Assembly (NCBI RefSeq): GCF_004001065.1
Contig: NZ_BIML01000002.1
Span: 186,001-250,000, forward strand
From: Paenibacillus xylaniclasticus
GTDB lineage: Bacteria; Bacillota; Bacilli; Paenibacillales; Paenibacillaceae
DNA length: 64,000 bases
Direction: 5' to 3'
The notes under the pieces are model-generated. The model was not told the origin of the DNA and searched no databases. It saw only the letters and a program-made list of their open reading frames with translations. Each line of letters starts with the position of its first letter. Position 1 is the first letter of the stretch. The position numbers were made by a program, and so were the translations under genes. Shown in pieces: positions 25,945 to 33,452 of the stretch.

Positions 25945-25961
25945 ACGGTTTGCACCGTTTG
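25942..25961. promoter_or_regulatory. Palindrome overlapping the fur -35 box
   Basis: CAAACGGT, four bases, then ACCGTTTG form an 8-bp inverted repeat overlapping the -35. It is unlike the classic Fur box (TGATAATnATTATCA), so if it is an operator the regulator is unknown. Confidence 0.4.
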
Positions 25962-26036
25962 CATAGTCAACCGACTATAAAAAATGCTCCTATCGAGAAG
26001 TGTGGACCTCCTGTTCCCGAAAGAGCAAATTTTTAG

Positions 26037-26669
26037 CTATGAGCCACTAATCATCGGTGCCGCCCAACGCATGAGAACCGGCGATATATAGGCTTCCAGA
26101 AGCGATGCAGCAGTGACGGCCAAGAGCATAAGCGTCAGCATCATACATAAGGACACAAAAGCTGGCATTAATCTCCCCTTGTTCTGCAGCAGCCGATAAC
26201 GTATCACATACAGAGCAAATGTAACAGCAGCTACGCTTGCAATCATAAAAGCAGGAACGACGATTAGGTTTGGCGGAACGACGGATGCGAGCGAGAACAC
26301 GATACCCTTCCAGCCATGCTCGCTAACGACAGTGCCGATAGCAAAGCCGACGAGTGCCCCTTTCAAGAAATCGAGTGCCAATACGAATGGCAGTCCGACT
26401 ACCGTCATCCCAAGCACGCCGATCAGCAATATCCATTTGGCATAGAAGAAAAACCGAGCCCAGAACGTTGCTGCCTCGTCCGGGTATATCCCCGCCTCCA
26501 TCGAACGGATAAATCGATTCAAATCGCCAGACAAATCCTGCTGCTGCTCAAGCGTCAGCGCATGTACGGCAAGTGCGCCGAATACGACCCCGACAGCAAA
26601 CAGCACGCCAACGAACACGTACAGCATCATAGAATCTGCCGTCTGCCGTTTCAATAATGTCGCGTTCAC
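26037..26669 (-). CDS. spoIIM: Stage II sporulation protein M
   Basis: A 210-residue membrane protein of the DMP complex (SpoIID, SpoIIM, SpoIIP) that remodels septal peptidoglycan during engulfment. It has an N-terminal membrane segment (MLYVFVGVLFAVGVVFGAL), the conserved stretch WILLIGVLGMTVVGLPFVL, LDFLKGALVGFAIG, VVPPNLIVVPAFMIA and a C-terminal segment, as in the family. Start: GTG at 26669, with GAGGTGA upstream; a GTG at 26678 is possible. A SigE-like promoter is 36-64 nt upstream, fitting mother-cell expression. Lies next to fur as in B. subtilis. Confidence 0.93.
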   Translation of the reverse strand: MNATLLKRQTADSMMLYVFVGVLFAVGVVFGALAVHALTLEQQQDLSGDLNRFIRSMEAGIYPDEAATFWARFFFYAKWILLIGVLGMTVVGLPFVLALDFLKGALVGFAIGTVVSEHGWKGIVFSLASVVPPNLIVVPAFMIASVAAVTFALYVIRYRLLQNKGRLMPAFVSLCMMLTLMLLAVTAASLLEAYISPVLMRWAAPMISGS

Positions 26670-26704
26670 GAGTGTCACCTCTTGTCCTGTACCGTTTCAT
26701 AGCT

Positions 26705-26733
26705 ACTTTATGATCGGACAAGACGTCATATGC
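26705..26733 (-). promoter_or_regulatory. SigE-like promoter of spoIIM
   Basis: On the minus strand GCATATG, a 14-bp spacer and CATAAAGT match the SigE consensus (KMATATT, 14 bp, CATACAnT) at most positions. SigE drives spoIIM in B. subtilis. Confidence 0.6.
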
Positions 26734-26776
26734 GTAAACGGACGAAAGCTAAGAACGAAAGCGTCGCTTTGAGCCG

Positions 26777-27334
26777 CTACAGCTCTCCTGTCAGTTTATA
26801 ATGACGCCATGCATACACAGCCAATATCGTCTTCGCATCGCTGATCCGTTCTTCCTTAATATAGGCAAGTGCTTGCTCCAGCGTAATCGTATCAACCTGC
26901 AAATATTCATCCTCATCAGGATTGACTTGACCTGCGGTCAGCCCTTCCGCCAAATACAAATACAGCTTCTCATCGGCGAATCCCGGTGACGTATAGAAGG
27001 CGCTGATCGGCTTGAGCGAGGCCGCTTTATAGCCCGTTTCCTCTTCCAGCTCACGTGCCGCGCAGACGATAGGATCCTCCCCTGCATCCAGCTTTCCTGC
27101 CGGAATTTCGATCTGGAACTTGTCCATCGGCTTTCGATACTGCTCTACAACGAGCATACGGTCATCGATTATAGCTAGAACTGCAGCTGCACCTGGATGT
27201 CTAACAATCTCCCGGGTTGCTGTCTTACCGTCAGGCAGTTCGATCGTATCTACCTGCAGCGTTATAATTTTTCCTTGAAAAATTGGTTCCGTACGAAGAG
27301 TAGGCTCCCTCCATTGATCCAACTGATTACTCAT
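26777..27334 (-). CDS. nudF: ADP-ribose pyrophosphatase (Nudix hydrolase)
   Basis: A 185-residue Nudix enzyme splitting ADP-ribose to AMP and ribose-5-phosphate. The Nudix box is intact: GKLDAGEDPIVCAARELEEETGY (quoted: AARELEEETGY), preceded by EIVRHPGAAAVLAI and VEQYRKPMDKFQIEIPAG. The ATG has AAGGGAG upstream. It lies next to spoIIM and the divergent mciZ, the B. subtilis nudF (yqkG) neighbourhood, which supports the name. Confidence 0.94.
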   Translation of the reverse strand: MSNQLDQWREPTLRTEPIFQGKIITLQVDTIELPDGKTATREIVRHPGAAAVLAIIDDRMLVVEQYRKPMDKFQIEIPAGKLDAGEDPIVCAARELEEETGYKAASLKPISAFYTSPGFADEKLYLYLAEGLTAGQVNPDEDEYLQVDTITLEQALAYIKEERISDAKTILAVYAWRHYKLTGEL

Positions 27335-27369
27335 CTCTTTCGATCTCCCTTCGGTTCGGCGGGCGAGTC

Positions 27370-27396
27370 ATAAGGCATACCTTGTCCGCATATGTA
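27370..27396 (+). promoter_or_regulatory. Possible SigE promoter of mciZ
   Basis: TCATAAG, a 14-bp spacer and CATATGTA keep the core ATA and CATA of a SigE promoter. Start of transcription would be about 35 nt before mciZ. The match is partial. Confidence 0.3.
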
Positions 27397-27436
27397 TCAT
27401 TATACCAAATCGGCTCACGCGGAAGGAGCGCTCGGG

Positions 27437-27580
27437 ATGAAATCTTATTATTCGCACGAAAGCCTTAGAATGGTCGGCAAAGGTTGGGAAGTACGCAGAA
27501 TGCTGAAAGAGTTAACATGCCGCAACGCCGGAAGTTCCATGCTGTCCGAATATTTGAAGCGCCGTACTCCGAAAAGATAA
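27437..27580 (+). CDS. mciZ: MciZ-like inhibitor of Z-ring formation
   Basis: A 47-residue protein, too short for many gene finders. The block LRMVGKGWEVRRMLKEL matches the MciZ core (LVGKAWEIRAKLKEY in B. subtilis), the part that binds the C-terminal face of FtsZ and caps filaments. In B. subtilis mciZ is made in the mother cell under SigE and lies beside nudF, exactly as here. ATG follows AAGGAG by 9 nt. The protein is slightly longer than the 40-residue B. subtilis one and has a basic tail (YLKRRTPKR). Homology is short but position supports it. Confidence 0.8.
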   Translation: MKSYYSHESLRMVGKGWEVRRMLKELTCRNAGSSMLSEYLKRRTPKR

Positions 27581-27631
27581 AGCGAACAGAATCTCCCCTA
27601 TCCTTACCAACAACCTCGCTCATAGAAGTTC

Positions 27632-27690
27632 AACAAAAGCCTGCCGGAGGAGCTCGCGCCATCAGCGCGGTTTCCTTTCAGCAGGCTTTG
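27632..27690. terminator. Bidirectional terminator between mciZ and the M20 peptidase
   Basis: Arms AAAGCCTGC and GCAGGCTTT close a long hairpin between convergent genes. On the minus strand the stem ends in CTTTTGTTG; on the plus strand in CTTTG. Confidence 0.7.
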
Positions 27691-27704
27691 CATTGTAGAC
27701 CTGT

Positions 27705-28835
27705 CTATTGTAGATTCGCCGCTTGCTTAATAATTTCAACGACGAGTTCGGCGGTCTTCACCAAATCGTCCGCTTTAATCTGTTCCTTCGTCGTATGGAT
27801 ATGCTCATACCCGACAGCCAGATTGACCGTCGGCACACCCATACCGTTGAAGACGTTCGCATCACTGCCGCCGCCCGAGTGGAATGTGCGCGGCGTCAAG
27901 CCAAGAGCCTCGATTGCCGACTTCGCAAGCTCGACCACTTCATCGCCATCCCCGTAACTAAACGCGGGATATATGATTTCACTTTCGAACTCCGCCTTCG
28001 CGCCGAACTCGGCCGCGGCCGATTCAACCGCCTGACGCATATCATTCACTTGCTTATCCAGCTTATGCTGAACGATGCTTCGCGCCTCTGCTTCCAGCTT
28101 GACGAAGTCACATACAATGTTCGTCGCGCCTCCGCCTTCGAAACGGCCAATATTAGCCGTCGTCTCTTCATCGATTCGTCCAAGCGGCATTCTGGCAACC
28201 GCTTTGGATGCAACTTGAATCGCGCTGATGCCGTCCTCAGGATTTACGCCTGCATGCGCCGATTTTCCGTACAGCTTAATCGTGATGCGAGCTTGGGTAG
28301 GGGCTGCGACCGCTATATCACCGATCACCCCGTTGGAGTCGAGTGCATAACCAAGCGCTGCTTTCAGCTTAGTACGATCCATCGCACGCGAGCCGAGGAG
28401 CCCAGATTCCTCTCCGACCGTAATAACGAATTGAATCGGACCATGCGCAATTTGCTGCTCCTGCAGCACGCGAATCGCTTCGAACATGGCCGCAAGTCCC
28501 GCCTTGTCGTCCGCACCTAGAATTGTCGTCCCGTCCGAGCGAATATAACCATCGTCATCAAGCTGCGGCTTAATGCCATTGCCGGGCTTTACCGTATCCA
28601 TATGGGAGGTAAACAATAGAGCGGGCGCATTCGAGCCGTCGGTTGCCGCAAGCATAGCGAACAGGTTGTTCGCCCCATGCCCCGTCTTGACAGCAGCATC
28701 ATCTTCTTCGATCGTAAGGCCGAGCGCTGTAAACTTTTGCTTCAACACTTCACTAATTCGCGCTTCATTCCCGGTCTCACTGTCTACCTGAACAAGCTCC
28801 ATAAATTCTTGAATGAGCCGATTGCGCTCTACCAT
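27705..28835 (-). CDS. M20 family peptidase (PepT-like)
   Basis: A 376-residue di-zinc aminopeptidase of the M20/PepT-like family, probably acting on small peptides in the cytoplasm (like B. subtilis YqjE). Zinc ligands and catalytic residues are visible: FTSHMDTVKPG (His and Asp), ILGADDKAGLAAM (bridging Asp), VGEESGLLGSRAM (catalytic Glu pair), LDSNG and the C-terminal His in YEHIHTTKE. A dimerisation domain with GKSAHAGVNPEDGISAI lies in the middle. ATG at 28835 has GGAGG; a TTG two codons earlier is less well spaced. The precise substrate is not known. Confidence 0.9.
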   Translation of the reverse strand: MVERNRLIQEFMELVQVDSETGNEARISEVLKQKFTALGLTIEEDDAAVKTGHGANNLFAMLAATDGSNAPALLFTSHMDTVKPGNGIKPQLDDDGYIRSDGTTILGADDKAGLAAMFEAIRVLQEQQIAHGPIQFVITVGEESGLLGSRAMDRTKLKAALGYALDSNGVIGDIAVAAPTQARITIKLYGKSAHAGVNPEDGISAIQVASKAVARMPLGRIDEETTANIGRFEGGGATNIVCDFVKLEAEARSIVQHKLDKQVNDMRQAVESAAAEFGAKAEFESEIIYPAFSYGDGDEVVELAKSAIEALGLTPRTFHSGGGSDANVFNGMGVPTVNLAVGYEHIHTTKEQIKADDLVKTAELVVEIIKQAANLQ

Positions 28836-28993
28836 ATGCAATTCCTCCGTTTCGATGTCATGCTTCTAGTACTTCGTTACGTTAGTTTCTCATCTTCAGT
28901 CATTTCTATAGATGCTCTTCATCTTCAATCTATGATAGGATAAAAGAAAGAGCGGCTCAACCGCAGTCATTATTCGTAAAGGAGTGTTACCGG

Positions 28994-29089
28994 ATGTACA
29001 GCAATCGCATTGTCAAAATCGTCGTCTGGCTTATGCTCGCCGCGATGCTCCTGTCAGTTATCGTCTCCGGCATCAGCTGGATGTTCTAG
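28994..29089 (+). CDS. prli42: Prli42, stressosome-associated membrane miniprotein
   Basis: A 31-residue protein beginning MYSNRIVKIVVWLMLAAMLL and ending SGISWMF, which matches the conserved Prli42 miniprotein of Firmicutes. In Listeria it anchors the stressosome to the membrane and helps sense oxidative stress. It is almost entirely one membrane helix after a short basic N terminus. ATG follows AAAGGAG. The last 36 nt overlap, on the opposite strand, the 3' end of lipB. No stressosome genes are in this window. Confidence 0.85.
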   Translation: MYSNRIVKIVVWLMLAAMLLSVIVSGISWMF

Positions 29090-29788
29090 CGATCGATAGC
29101 TCATCTGATCGAACCCGAACTGGCGGCTGAAATATGGCAGCAGCTCTTCGGCCGCTTGTTCCGGCTTCATCTCTCTCCCGGTCAAATCCTCGAACGACGT
29201 TACCCCGTATTGCGTGATGCCGCATGGAATAATTCCCTGAAAGCCTTCCGAGCCGATACCTGCCTTCAAGTTAAGCGCAAAGCCGTGACTCGTGACGAAG
29301 CCTCTGCGGCTGCGTGCTCGGTTAAATTTAACGCCGATTGCCGCGATCTTCTGGTCCCCGACCCATACGCCCGTATATTCTTCCTTCCGCCCGCCTACAA
29401 TTCCGTATTTCGCTAACCAGTCGATAATAACCTGCTCTAGATCGCGTAAGTACCCGTGCAAATCCAAGTTAGCCGCTTCCAGATACAGCAGCGGGTAACC
29501 GACTAACTGGCCAGGCCCATGATACGTAATGTCCCCGCCCCGATCGATTTCAAACACCGAAATACCGCGTTCTTTTAATTGCTCCTCATCTAACAGCAAA
29601 TGCTCCGGATGCCGGTCTGTGCCCAGCGTATACGTGGGGGAATGCTGAAGAAGGAGCAGCGTTTCACAACGCTCCTCCTTATCGATCTGTTTCACGTATT
29701 CCTTTTGCAGCTCCCAAGCTTCCGCATAGCCGATTAGCGGGATGTACCGGGCGTCAAGCACCCGATTCGTCTGTGTAGTCTTCGCCAT
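29054..29788 (-). CDS. lipB: Octanoyltransferase LipB
   Basis: A 244-residue enzyme moving octanoate from acyl carrier protein to lipoyl domains, first step of lipoic acid synthesis. Catalytic Cys189 (GIIPCGITQYG) and Lys147 (DQKIAAIGVK) are present, together with RGGDITYHGPGQLVGYP and RGFVTSHGFALN. B. subtilis uses a different octanoyltransferase (LipM), so a true LipB is notable. It follows the lipoylated E2 gene bkdB by 35 nt, which suggests coupling. ATG has GAGG upstream. Its 3' end overlaps prli42 on the other strand. Confidence 0.93.
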   Translation of the reverse strand: MAKTTQTNRVLDARYIPLIGYAEAWELQKEYVKQIDKEERCETLLLLQHSPTYTLGTDRHPEHLLLDEEQLKERGISVFEIDRGGDITYHGPGQLVGYPLLYLEAANLDLHGYLRDLEQVIIDWLAKYGIVGGRKEEYTGVWVGDQKIAAIGVKFNRARSRRGFVTSHGFALNLKAGIGSEGFQGIIPCGITQYGVTSFEDLTGREMKPEQAAEELLPYFSRQFGFDQMSYRSLEHPADAGDDN

Positions 29789-29823
29789 CGTCCATTGCCT
29801 CGTTTCGTTATCCGCCTAGCGGA

Positions 29824-31170
29824 TTAATACAGCTTCGTCTCAACTGAGAAGCTTTCTAAGTTTTCTTTCACTCGCTGCAAGAACCGTCCGCAGATGACAC
29901 CATCAAGAATACGGTGATCAAGCGATAAGCACATATTCGCTATAGAACGGACGCCGATCATGTCATTAATTACGACCGGACGTTTCACGATCGATTCGAA
30001 TGTCAGGTTCACTGCTTGCGGATATACGATCGTCGGATAGGACAGGATCGATCCGAACGACCCTGTATTGTTCACTGTAAGCGTACCGCCGGACATATCG
30101 TTCAACGTCAGCTTGCCTTCGCGGCCGCGGCGCGCCAAATCGTCGATCTCACGGGCAAGCCCGGCAATATTTTTCTGATCGGCGTTTCGAATGACTGGCG
30201 TTGCAACCGAGTCTTCCGTGCCTACTGCAAGCGAGATGTTAATATCGCGCTTCACAATAATTTTGTCCGTCGCCCATGTCGAGTTAATAATCGGATAATC
30301 CTTAACTGCATTTACGACAGCCTTCAGCACGAATGCAAGATAAGTCAGATTGACGCCTTCACGCTTCTTAAACTCATCCTTCAGCTTATTACGAAGCTGA
30401 ACAAGATTCGTAACGTCAACCTCAATCATCATCCAAGCATGTGGAATTTCCGTCACGCTTTGCTTCACATTGCGTGCAATTGCATTGCGGATAGGTGTTA
30501 TATCAATAAAATATTCACCGCGTCCCGGTATTTCCGACTCCACCTCGATCTGTGGAATGCGAGGCGTCTCCGACAGATGCAGTCCCGTCGTGCGCACAGG
30601 AAGCTGCTCCGGTTGTACCGTGGTCACGGGTACAGACGGCGTCAAATTCGTCTGCGATTGTCTGCTGGCTGCATACGCAAGCACATCTTTACGCGTAATG
30701 CGTCCACCAAGACCAGTGCCACGGACAGCATTCAGATCAACACCCTGCTCCGCTGCAATTCGCTGAACTGCCGGCGAGTACCGATGGCGCATATCACCTT
30801 CTTGCGACGCCCCCTCTGCCGATGCTGTTACAGCTTCAGCCGGCTGCTGGGAACCGTATATCGGCACAGCTGCTCCGGCTGGCTCGGCAGCAGCCGAGGC
30901 CGCCTCTGCCGGTTGATCCACTTCGTCTTCTGTCTCGATAATACAGATCGGCGTGCCGACTGGTACTTCCTCTCCGTTGCCGACAAGAATTTGAACCAGC
31001 TTGCCGCTAACGGTTGATGGGATCTCTGCATTTACTTTGTTCGTATTTACTTCACAGATCGGTTCGTACATGCCGATCGAATCGCCCGGCTGTTTCAGCC
31101 ACCTGTCGATCGTTGCTGACACAAGCGATTCTGCTAGCTTCGGCATAATGACTTCCGTCAACGATTTCAT
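29824..31170 (-). CDS. bkdB: Branched-chain 2-oxoacid dehydrogenase E2 (dihydrolipoyl acyltransferase)
   Basis: A 448-residue E2 core of the complex that turns branched 2-oxoacids into acyl-CoA, the primers for iso and anteiso fatty acids. Domain order: lipoyl domain (residues 1-80, lipoyl Lys45 in NTNKVNAEI), an Ala/Glu-rich linker, the peripheral-subunit-binding domain (SPAVQRIAAEQGVDL, GTGLGGRITRKDVL), a second linker, and the catalytic domain ending with LSLDHRILDG (HxxxDG). Follows the E1 genes and precedes lipB. The acyl specificity (branched-chain and not pyruvate) is inferred from the operon with lpdV and similarity. Confidence 0.9.
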   Translation of the reverse strand: MKSLTEVIMPKLAESLVSATIDRWLKQPGDSIGMYEPICEVNTNKVNAEIPSTVSGKLVQILVGNGEEVPVGTPICIIETEDEVDQPAEAASAAAEPAGAAVPIYGSQQPAEAVTASAEGASQEGDMRHRYSPAVQRIAAEQGVDLNAVRGTGLGGRITRKDVLAYAASRQSQTNLTPSVPVTTVQPEQLPVRTTGLHLSETPRIPQIEVESEIPGRGEYFIDITPIRNAIARNVKQSVTEIPHAWMMIEVDVTNLVQLRNKLKDEFKKREGVNLTYLAFVLKAVVNAVKDYPIINSTWATDKIIVKRDINISLAVGTEDSVATPVIRNADQKNIAGLAREIDDLARRGREGKLTLNDMSGGTLTVNNTGSFGSILSYPTIVYPQAVNLTFESIVKRPVVINDMIGVRSIANMCLSLDHRILDGVICGRFLQRVKENLESFSVETKLY

Positions 31171-31213
31171 GGCTTCTCATCTCCCAACTGCCCGCCGCTC
31201 TAGTACGCCATAA

Positions 31214-32200
31214 TTAGTACAAGGCTAACTGCCGCATGGCTTCTTTCACTTTTTGTTTATTTAGCATAAAAAACTTTTCGCCAGGAGGGTTGATCGGCAT
31301 GGCAGGTACGTCCGGTCCGCATACACGCATAATCGGCGCATCCAGCTCGTACAGCAGCTCTTCACTTATAATAGCTGCCACCTCGGCACCAATACCACCA
31401 GTCTTGTTATCTTCATGAACGATCATAACTTTACCTGTACGGCGAACCGCCTCCAATATCCCTTCTTTGTCCAAAGGCTGAAGCGTCCGGAGGTCGAGAA
31501 TATGGGCGCTGATGCCTTCTTCCTCTTGCAGCTCTGCTGCCGCCTCCATCGCAAAGTGCAAGGGCAGAGAATACGAGATTACTGTAATATCGCTGCCTTC
31601 ACGAAGAACGTTCGCTTTACCGATCTCAACGACGTAGTCTGTATCCGGCACTTCGCCCGTAATCAGCGTGTAGCACTTCTTATTCTCAAAGAAAAGCACC
31701 GGATCAGGATCACGAACCGCTGCCTTTAGCAGCCCTTTCGCGTCGTATGGTGTAAATGGTGCAACTATTTTCAACCCCGGTGTACCGAAGAACACGGATT
31801 CCGGACATTGAGAATGGTATAGTCCACCGAAGACTCCGCCGCCGATCGGTGCTCGAATAACAACTGGACAACTCCAGTCATTATTGGAACGATAACGGAT
31901 CTTAGCCGCTTCGCTAATAATTTGATTGGCAGCCGGGAACATAAAATCCGAATACTGCATTTCGGCAATCGGCTTCATTCCGTACATGGCAGCACCGATT
32001 GCGACTCCTGCAATTGCAGACTCCGACAGCGGCGTATCGAGAACACGATACTCGCCGAACTGCTGCTGCAGTCCCTTCGTCGTCGTGAAGACGCCGCCCT
32101 TAAGCCCGACGTCCTCACCTAACACGAATACGTTCTCATCCCGCTCCATCTCTTCCTTCATCGCAAGACGGAGTGCATCGATATATTCCATAACTGGCAT
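31214..32200 (-). CDS. bkdAB: Branched-chain 2-oxoacid dehydrogenase E1 beta
   Basis: A 328-residue beta subunit of thiamine-dependent E1. It has the typical N terminus MEYIDALRLAMKEEMERD and VFVLGEDVGLKGGVF, then TPLSESAIAGVAIGAAMYG (active-site Glu), VVIRAPIGGGVFGGLYHSQ, and a C-terminal transketolase domain (ITVISYSLPLHFAM, LDLRTLQPLD, VHEDNKTGGIGAEVAA). Two nucleotides separate it from bkdAA, and it precedes bkdB. ATG has AAGGGGG. An internal ATG three codons on is possible. Confidence 0.92.
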   Translation of the reverse strand: MPVMEYIDALRLAMKEEMERDENVFVLGEDVGLKGGVFTTTKGLQQQFGEYRVLDTPLSESAIAGVAIGAAMYGMKPIAEMQYSDFMFPAANQIISEAAKIRYRSNNDWSCPVVIRAPIGGGVFGGLYHSQCPESVFFGTPGLKIVAPFTPYDAKGLLKAAVRDPDPVLFFENKKCYTLITGEVPDTDYVVEIGKANVLREGSDITVISYSLPLHFAMEAAAELQEEEGISAHILDLRTLQPLDKEGILEAVRRTGKVMIVHEDNKTGGIGAEVAAIISEELLYELDAPIMRVCGPDVPAMPINPPGEKFFMLNKQKVKEAMRQLALY

Positions 32201-32202
32201 TC

Positions 32203-33231
32203 TTATCGGCCCCCTTCCGCATCGCCGTCGTATACGTGCAGCAGCGTGCTCTCCGGCGTCGGGAAAGGCGCTTTATCTGCGTAAGTCGTCGCTTCGTCAA
32301 TCGCTGCACGAATTTCTGCTCGAAGCTTCTCATCTTTCTCGTCAGACCAAATACCTGCTTCAATCAAATATTGCTTAAATTTAGGCAGGCCATCCTTGGC
32401 ACGGTTCTCATCAACCTCTTCCTTCGTCCGGTAAGCTAAGTCGTTGTCCGAGGTAGAATGCGGCGACAGTCTATACATCATCGCTTCAATAAGCGTTGGA
32501 CCTTCTCCAGCGATTGCCCGCTCGCGTGCTTCTTTCACAACGCGGTATACCTCAAGCGGATCGTTGCCATCGACCCGAAAGCCTGGAAAGCCATAGCCTG
32601 CAGCCCGATCGACGATCCGGCCGCCGAGCTGCTTATGCGTCGGGACGGAAATAGCATATTGATTGTTCTCGCACATGATAATAACCGGCAGCTTATGAAC
32701 ACCTGCGAAATTGCAGCCCTCATGAAAATCCCCTTGATTACTTGAGCCTTCCCCAAACGTGACGAAGCTGACGAATGGCAGCTTCTTCATCTTCGCTGCT
32801 AGCGCAATCCCAACGGCATGCGGTACCTGTGTCGTAACGGGACTTGAGCCCGTCACAATGCGCAACCGCTTGCTGCCGAAGTGACCCGGCATTTGCCGGC
32901 CGCCGCTGTTCGGATCTTCTGCTTTCGCGAAGACAGACAGCATCAGCTCGCGAACCGTCATTCCGACGCTGAGCACGAAGCCGTAATCGCGATAGTAAGG
33001 TAAAAAATAATCGTTCTGGCGATCCAGCGCGAACGCAGCTGCGACCTGCGCAGGCTCTTGCCCGATTCCAGAAACGTGGAAATTAATTTTGCCAGCCCGC
33101 TGCAGCAGCAGAACCCGTTCATCGAACATACGAGCGAGCAGCATCGTACGATACATATTAATCGCCTGTTCGTCAGTCAGACCGACCTCATGATGGCGCG
33201 CCGTAATCGGTTTTGATTCCATCTCATTCAT
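32203..33231 (-). CDS. bkdAA: Branched-chain 2-oxoacid dehydrogenase E1 alpha
   Basis: A 342-residue alpha subunit that binds thiamine diphosphate and decarboxylates the branched 2-oxoacid. The ThDP/Mg site is visible in FGEGSSNQGDFHEGCNFAG and MCENNQYAIS; the phosphorylation-loop region RLSPHSTSDND is present as well. N terminus: YRTMLLARMFDERVLLLQRAGK (in part). First gene of bkdAA-bkdAB-bkdB; lpdV lies upstream but is separated by a terminator. ATG has AAAGGAGGG. Confidence 0.92.
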   Translation of the reverse strand: MNEMESKPITARHHEVGLTDEQAINMYRTMLLARMFDERVLLLQRAGKINFHVSGIGQEPAQVAAAFALDRQNDYFLPYYRDYGFVLSVGMTVRELMLSVFAKAEDPNSGGRQMPGHFGSKRLRIVTGSSPVTTQVPHAVGIALAAKMKKLPFVSFVTFGEGSSNQGDFHEGCNFAGVHKLPVIIMCENNQYAISVPTHKQLGGRIVDRAAGYGFPGFRVDGNDPLEVYRVVKEARERAIAGEGPTLIEAMMYRLSPHSTSDNDLAYRTKEEVDENRAKDGLPKFKQYLIEAGIWSDEKDEKLRAEIRAAIDEATTYADKAPFPTPESTLLHVYDGDAEGGR

Positions 33232-33352
33232 GCTGCTAACCCTCCTTTACAATCGTGGCGTCAAACATATGATTGGATTACACATATTCATTAGGATTAG
33301 TTATTAAAACCAGGTACTAATACTTGATCATATATATTATAACCGTTTCGCT

Positions 33353-33410
33353 GAAAAAAGGGAAACGGCGGCAATTTAAAACAATAACTCTAATAAATCG
33401 CCGCCTTCCC
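33353..33410 (-). terminator. Terminator after lpdV
   Basis: GGGAAGGCGGC pairs imperfectly with GCCGCCGTTTCCC around an AT-rich loop and is followed by six T residues on the minus strand. bkdAA may therefore have its own promoter; a TATAAT lies at about 33335-33340, without a clear -35. Confidence 0.6.
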
Positions 33411-33452
33411 GACGCTTTATTCTCATGTTAACCGAATGAGGCGAGCGCGAAA

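Noticed and set aside
25979-26037. Terminator after spoIIM
   Set aside because: AAAAATGCTC and GAGCAAATTTTT pair only imperfectly around a long loop; too weak to list.
27723-28520. 265-codon open frame on the plus strand
   Set aside because: Antisense to the M20 peptidase; composition and lack of motifs mark it as a shadow.
30016-31017. 333-codon open frame on the plus strand
   Set aside because: Antisense to bkdB, whose domains are complete; Arg/Cys-rich composition and no SD.
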